Origin: Plantago elongata
Taxonomy: Eukaryota > Streptophyta > Magnoliopsida > Lamiales > Plantaginaceae
Length of the DNA: 64,000 nt
Assembly (NCBI GenBank): GCA_036897095.1
Contig: JAYMSP010000098.1
Span: forward strand, 20,849 to 84,848
Reading direction: 5' to 3'
The notes beneath the pieces are model-generated. The model was not told the origin of the DNA, searched no databases, and saw nothing but the letters and a program-made list of their open reading frames with translations. Position 1 is the first letter of the stretch. Each line of letters starts with the position of its first letter. Positions 59,100 through 64,000 of the stretch are shown in pieces. A program made the translations under genes and the position numbers.

Positions 59100-59980
59100 T
59101 GCTAATTTTAGCGACGAATAAATTTATTCTCGTATCTTTGCAATCATGGTATCAATTCGAAGATCGTGGAACAAGGATCTCGTATCTTCCGCCAACGACT
59201 TCAAATTGCATCCGCTATTTTATCCGGAATCAAGGTATTTTGGCTAAAACCTAACGTTTCAAAATTTATTGATTAATTAAGTATTTATGTTGAATTGGTT
59301 GAAATCATATGGACTATGTAGTTTATGTTACGTATTGTAGTACTTTGATATGTGAAATTGCTATATTGATTGTGAATTTGATTATTTTGTAATGAATTAT
59401 GATATTTCAAGTATGTAGCTAATATTTTGGCATATGTAGTAGGATTAGGATAATGTCGTTAAGTATTTTGAAACCCTATTTTTTTTGACAAATTTGGTAA
59501 TGTTGTTGATGTGGACTAGTTTAAATCTTAAGTATATCAAATGAGTACAATACTAGTTAAGTCTAATGTTAAGATTTTGTCAATTAACTTGTAGATGTGT
59601 AATTGAGTGAATTGTTAATGAGTATGTTAATGTGAAGTATGCATATATGTAGTAGTTTTGATATGATAAATTCCTAGATATATTTACTAAATTATAAAAT
59701 ATCGGTAATTTTTAATTTACGAGTTTTAGTAAATAAAGTTTTTTGAAGCTTAAAAGCAATAATAAAATAGTACGAAACAACCGTTCAGTTAGTAAATAAG
59801 GTATTGAAATGTTTAAAATAGGTGGAAAATTTTATAATATATTCAATGATTAATAATTTATCATGAAATTATAAGGAATGTATGATAATTAATATTTAAT
59901 CACGACATAATTGGAATCGATATAATCCAAAGGAAATATAATCTAATCATTTGAAACGTGTCAGGTTACTAAATAACCTA
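59100..59980 (+). other. CACTA 5' leader, non-coding
   Basis: AT-rich spacer between the subterminal repeats and the first ATG. It is expected to hold the promoter, but no element can be pinned down. Confidence 0.5.
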
Positions 59981-60394
59981 ATGAATTCCGACCGCTCATG
60001 GATGTACGATCATTTGACGGGAGATCGCAGAGTTTGTAGGACTTATGTGAAAGGTGTTCACCGTTTTATCGCGTCTACGATTGAACATCCGTCTTTTGTT
60101 AGTGGGGGGTTGATTAAGTGTCCTTGCACATTGGGAACCTGCAGAAACAAGCAAATTTTAACTATTGAAAAGGTATTCGAACACTTGACACGTTATGAAT
60201 TCATGCCTGAGTATCATGTATGGATTCATCATGGTGAGGAAGCATCGTCCCTGGCATACCTCCAGTGGAGGGAGAGGCGTGGTCCAAGGACGCCTGTAGT
60301 ACATGATGGTTATTTGAGCATGTGTATGATGTACTGGGATGATGATATTGATCTGATGGAATGCAAGTTCTTTGGTAGGCCACGTGACACGTGA
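59981..60394 (+). CDS. CACTA transposase-associated domain protein segment
   Basis: ATG at 59981 gives MNSDRSWMYDHLTGDR and later GLIKCPCTLGTCRNK and VFEHLTRYEFMPEYHVWIHH. The C-x-C-(4)-C pattern and final W-x-H-H-G-E match the Transpos_assoc (zinc-finger-like) domain at the N-terminus of CACTA transposases. After the domain the frame (DGYLSMCMMYWDDD) continues to a TGA at 60392. It may be joined by splicing to the tnp2 frame downstream. Confidence 0.75.
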   Translation: MNSDRSWMYDHLTGDRRVCRTYVKGVHRFIASTIEHPSFVSGGLIKCPCTLGTCRNKQILTIEKVFEHLTRYEFMPEYHVWIHHGEEASSLAYLQWRERRGPRTPVVHDGYLSMCMMYWDDDIDLMECKFFGRPRDT

Positions 60395-60659
60395 GGAGGG
60401 AATTTGAAGAGAATGATGAATTTTATCTGCTTTCTCTTTCGGCTTGTATAACTAGTAATTATGCTAACACATTTAAGGCTATATAGTATAATGTTATGTT
60501 ATGTGTAGACGTTGATGTGTTTTGAAGCTTGTGATAGTGCAATTGACTGAATTATCGTTAAATTGATTTATATCTCAATGCTTTATAATGAGTTTTTAAG
60601 AAATGACACACCTTGATATAATCAATTAAAACATGTCAGGTTATATAAATTATTAAATG

Positions 60660-60910
60660 ATTACCGATAGAACATGGATGTATTGTTGTACCCACATTCA
60701 ACCGATGTTTCAGAAAGGGGTTGACAGTTTCATTTCATTTGCTATTGGAAATCCGTCTTGTGTGAAGAAGGGGTTGATCAAATGCCCTTGCAATTTGTAA
60801 AAGTGCAGAAACAAGCAATACTTGACTCCTACAACGGTAGTCGAGCACTTGAAATGAAACAGATTCTTGCCTGAGTATAAGGTATGGAATCATCACGGCG
60901 AGGAAGCATA
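60660..60910 (+). pseudogene. Second, degenerate transposase-associated domain
   Basis: A decayed repeat of the first domain: TDRTWMYCCTH, FISFAIGNPSCVKKGLIKCP, CRNKQYLTPTTVVEHL and FLPEYKVWNHHGEEA follow the same order. Stops occur near 60797 and 60857. It lies about 280 bp after the first. Confidence 0.75.
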
Positions 60911-60924
60911 AACGTCCAGTACAT

Positions 60925-62773
60925 ATGCCCAATATAGTCAACATGGATGAAAGAGGAAAAAAGAGAGCAGTTGGGTACAAAGTTCACCTGAATCGAATGC
61001 TACTCGAGCTGGGACCGAACGAATGGTGTATAATGCCGCATGACCAAACTTTATGGACACCGGTAACACTGAGAAAGAGGGGGGAATGGAGGAACCCCCG
61101 AATCCCGAGGATCAATTGTTCTTTGACTTTTTGGAATCATCAAAGAAGCCGGTTTATTCGGGGTGTCAGTTAACAAAGTTGTCTTTGTTGGTTCGTCTAA
61201 TGAGTAATAAGGCTAATGGCCAACAATCTGATTCGAGTTTCAATGAATGGGTAGAACTAATGTCGGCCCTTTGTCCTGCTAAAGATAACCTAGTTCCCAC
61301 CAACTCTTACCAGGAGAAAAAGAAGATGCAGGGTTTGGGGTTGCCCGTGATAACCATAGACTGTTGTCCGGAAATGTGCATGATCTGTCGCATTGCAAGT
61401 TTTGTGGTAAGGAATGATACAAAAATTACAAGGAGGGGGCTGCAAAGAAACGACAGAAGAAGAATCTACCACATAATAAAATGTGGTACTTCCCACTAAA
61501 ACAGCGTTTGAAGAGATTGTATGCTTCAAGTGCATCTGCAGATAAAATGAGGTGGCACAAGGAGCGAGTCATCTCGGATAATGCAGAACATGGTAGAATG
61601 GACGATCCAGCAGACTCACCCGCTTGAAAATCGTTTGACAAGACATATCCAGAATTCTCATCTGAATCAAGAAATGTATGATTGGGACTTTGTACGGATG
61701 GTTTTAACCCGTTTGGTAGTGAGCGAAAGTACTCTTGTTGGCCAGTGATGCTCACACCTTACAATCTTCCCCCTGGTGAGTGTCTGAAGGAGCCATTCAT
61801 GTTCCTAACGACATTGGTGCCTGGATCGAAAGATCTTGGACTCACTCTGGATGTTTTCTTGCAACCCCTAAAAAAGGTGTTAATTGAGTTGTGGGAGGAT
61901 GGTATCCCTGCATATGATGTGTCGACCAAAACGAACTTCACTCTGAGAGTAGCCCTTTTGTGGATCGTAAGTGACTTTCCTACATACTCCATGTTATATG
62001 GAAGGAAAACCGCAGGGAAATATGCTTGTCAACATTGCTTGGAGGATACCGATGCATTTAGATTGAAGGGTAGCGATAAATTTTGTTGGTTTGATTGTCA
62101 TCGTAGGTTTCTAGAAAGTAACCATTCTTTCAGAAAGAACAAGGATCAATTCTTGAAAAACAAAGTCGTAAAGAAAAAAGGTCCAACACATCAAACTGGT
62201 GAACAAATTCTTGCGGAGATTGATAGATTGAGTCTTATGAAGGTGACTGAACTTGGTTGGAAGAAGCCTAACGAGAAAATTGCCAGAAAATGTGGTTGGA
62301 AGAAGAGAAGCATCTTCTGGTACTTGCCTTATTCGGGCAGCCTTCTTATCCTTCCCAACTTAGACTTCATGCACATTGAGAAGAATGTCTTTGAGAACTT
62401 ATTCAATACAATTTGCAACATTGAAGGAAAAACTAAGGACCATGCAAAGTCCAGAGCCGAGTTGGCGGAATGGTGTAAAAGGCCTGAGTTGTTAAAGAAG
62501 GATGATAAAGGTAAGTGGCCGAAAGTGTGCTACACAATTGACAATGAATCTAGGTCAATTCTGTTTGATTGGGTGATGGCATTAAGCTTCCCAGACAATT
62601 ACGCTTTGAAATTAGAGAGGTGTGTGGATTTGAAGAAGACAAAGGTTTTTGAGATGAAGAGCCACGACTGTCATGAGTTCATGGAAAGGTTAATCCCCGT
62701 AGTATTTCAAGAACTGCTACCTAAACATGTATGGATTGCTATAACCGAGTTGAGCTTATTTTTCAAGAATTAG
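60925..62773 (+). pseudogene. CACTA tnp2 transposase
   Basis: The N-terminal part (61095-61400) reads PNPEDQLFFDFLESSKKPVY, LTKLSLLVRLMSNKAN and NSYQEKKKMQGLGLPVITID, followed by a CPE-C block where the frame breaks (about 61385-61680). The main frame 61682-62773 starts DGFNPFGSERKYSCWPVM and contains WEDGIPAYDVST, KTNFTLRVALLW, GKYACQHCLEDT (zinc-like C-C), SLLILPNLDFMHIEKNVFEN and KSHDCHEFMERLIPV. It stops at 62773. These blocks define the tnp2 family (PF02992). Some breaks may be introns rather than damage. The transposase would act on the CACTA termini in the nucleus. Confidence 0.85.
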
Positions 62774-63333
62774 GCACATGGGTGGTTCATGACAAAGTGT
62801 TGGAAAATCTTGAAAAGAACACACCATTGATTCTTTGCAAGCTGGAGCATATTTTTCCACACGAGTTGGTTTGATTCTATGGAGCACTTGCTGGTTCACA
62901 TTCCACATGAAGCGAGACTTGCTGGACCGGTTCAATATCGATGGATGTACCCCTTTGAGAGGTACTTGGGAAAATTGAAGAAATATGTCAACAACAGAGG
63001 AAAACCTGAAGGGTCTATTGCCAATGCTTACGTTCGAGAGGAAATTGCAACCTTTTGCTCTTATTTCTTGATGAAAACGTACCTATGAAGACAAATAGGC
63101 CGTCTAGAAATGCAGATACTTATGAAGTGCAAGAGGACGATGAGTTTTCCCTATCTGTCTTCCGAGTATCAGGGAGACCTATTGGTGGAGCTAAGAAAGA
63201 AATGTTAGATGGGAATGAGTCGAAGGCAGCTCACTATTATGTCCTCACGAATTGTGATGAAGTTGACAAGTATATGGTGATATTTGCCAGGTCAACAAAA
63301 CTTTCTTTAATTCTAATACATATAGCTAGTTAA
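62774..63333 (+). pseudogene. DUF4218 part of the CACTA transposase
   Basis: After a stop/frame change comes a CKLEHIFPHEF-like stretch, then MEHLLVHIPHEARLAGPVQY, WMYPFERYLGKLKKYV and NAYVREEIATFCSYF, the DUF4218 core. In a shifted frame (63055-63333) VSGRPIGGAKKEML and AHYYVLTNCDEVDKYM complete it. The shift near 63085 could be damage or a short intron. Confidence 0.8.
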
Positions 63334-63393
63334 GTTTGTACTCCAATTTTAACTATCTAGTCGCTAGAATTATCATAATGTCAATGTATGCAG

Positions 63394-64000
63394 TGTTTTC
63401 AAAGAACGTTGTTTGGTGAAGAATCCTCACCTGACAGAGGATGCAATCAAAGAACTACTTGACTCAAAAATAGAATCAGAATTTCCAGATTGGTTCAAAG
63501 AATATGTTAGGGACCCAATCAACAACGTCATAAGCTTGTACTTAAAGGCTCTTGCAGAGGGACCATATAAGAAGGTCTACACATTCCCAGGTTATATTGT
63601 TAATGGCCTTAGGTTCCAAACGACTGAATGTAATACGACCAAGGCAACAAGAAACTCCGGGGTATGCCTTCAGGGTGGAGATGATGCAAACACCAATCTG
63701 TTTGATTTCCACGGGAAGCTAAAAAAAGTAGTGCGCATTGAACATCCCGGCATGCCATTGAAACGAACCTTCTTGTTTCATGTTGACTTGTATGATCCTA
63801 ATCCACAAGGTACGAGGAAGAACGAGTTATACGGAATGGTCGATGTAAACTCAAAGAAAAGGTACAAAACTAATTATGAACCTTTCATTCTGGCATCTCA
63901 AGCACGACAAGTAGTGTTTCTTGATTATCCAAGCAAGAAACGCGACGAAGTGGAATGGTTAGCTGCAATACCTACACGTGCTCGCTTGAAAGTGGAGTAT
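63394..64000 (+). CDS. DUF4216 part of the CACTA transposase, cut by the window edge
   Basis: After an acceptor-like TGTATGCAG (63385-63393) the frame continues: EDAIKELLDSK-type helix, FPDWFKEYVRDP, then GYIVNGLRFQTTE, NSGVCLQGGDD, FHVDLYDPNPQGTRK, YGMVDVNSKK, and FILASQARQVVFLDYPSK, matching DUF4216. It is still open at base 64000. The order TAD-tnp2-DUF4218-DUF4216 is the normal CACTA arrangement. Confidence 0.8.

Larger units (their letters stand above)
59002..64000 (+). mobile_element. CACTA (En/Spm) transposon, runs off the right edge
   Basis: The terminus CACTACAAAAAA starts at 59002. The 3 bp before it, CAA (58999-59001), would be the target duplication. GC-rich subterminal motifs (GCGACGGATTGGGGCG) follow. 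A transposase-associated domain, tnp2, DUF4218 and DUF4216 follow in the normal order. The right end and any second ORF are outside the window. Confidence 0.9.

Overview
The window is nuclear DNA from a flowering plant, most likely a eudicot. It is AT-rich, its genes have introns, and it carries plant-only families (DUF679/DMP, NFD6-like, PARN-like) in a thick layer of plant transposons: Ty1/copia including a Sirevirus, TRIM, L1-type LINE, Helitron, CACTA, hAT and mariner-like MITEs. The species cannot be named from the sequence.

Layout. 1-10002: a decayed minus-strand Sirevirus-like copia element with gag, protease, integrase, reverse transcriptase, RNase H and an extra 3' ORF; its 5' LTR is at 8570-10002 and its 3' LTR lies off the left edge. 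10.2-21.3 kb: gene-poor DNA with several plus-strand relics of a Helitron (PIF1-like) helicase, an almost complete TRIM (12124-12783) and an LTR-element remnant. 22072-22224: a hAT-type MITE. 23641-30490: a LINE 3' portion on the minus strand, split by a second minus-strand copia element (23828-29272) whose 5' end is compound (LTR-gag-partial LTR-gag-pol-LTR). 31.3-31.95 kb: another LINE tail.

Host genes start at 32.9 kb. There is an intronless DMP membrane-protein gene (32934-33620, minus), some exon-like minus-strand sequence at 34.9-36.05 kb, and a PARN-like gene (37701-39515, minus) with a mitochondrial-type N-terminus that lacks the catalytic acidic residues of the nuclease. A plus-strand LINE fragment (40.1-41.45 kb) and a degenerate ~98-bp tandem repeat follow.

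The most distinctive part is 44.2-57.5 kb: four direct copies of a small nuclear gene of the NUCLEAR FUSION DEFECTIVE 6 (NFD6-like, mitochondrial) family. They alternate as subtype A, B, A, B, so an A-B pair was probably duplicated as a unit. Each copy differs in splicing or integrity: A1 has a tandemly duplicated terminal exon, B1 has lost one of two adjacent acceptors, A2 has a changed 5' splice site, and B2 has an internal deletion with 4-bp microhomology and is cut off by a copia LTR.

57516-59001 is the 3' part of a third minus-strand copia element. It is broken inside its reverse-transcriptase frame by a plus-strand CACTA (En/Spm) transposon that starts at 59002 and runs off the right edge. 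The CACTA carries two transposase-associated domains (the second degenerate), a tnp2 transposase, DUF4218 and DUF4216. I see no clearly new molecular system. The NFD6-like array and the catalytically altered PARN-like gene are the best leads.
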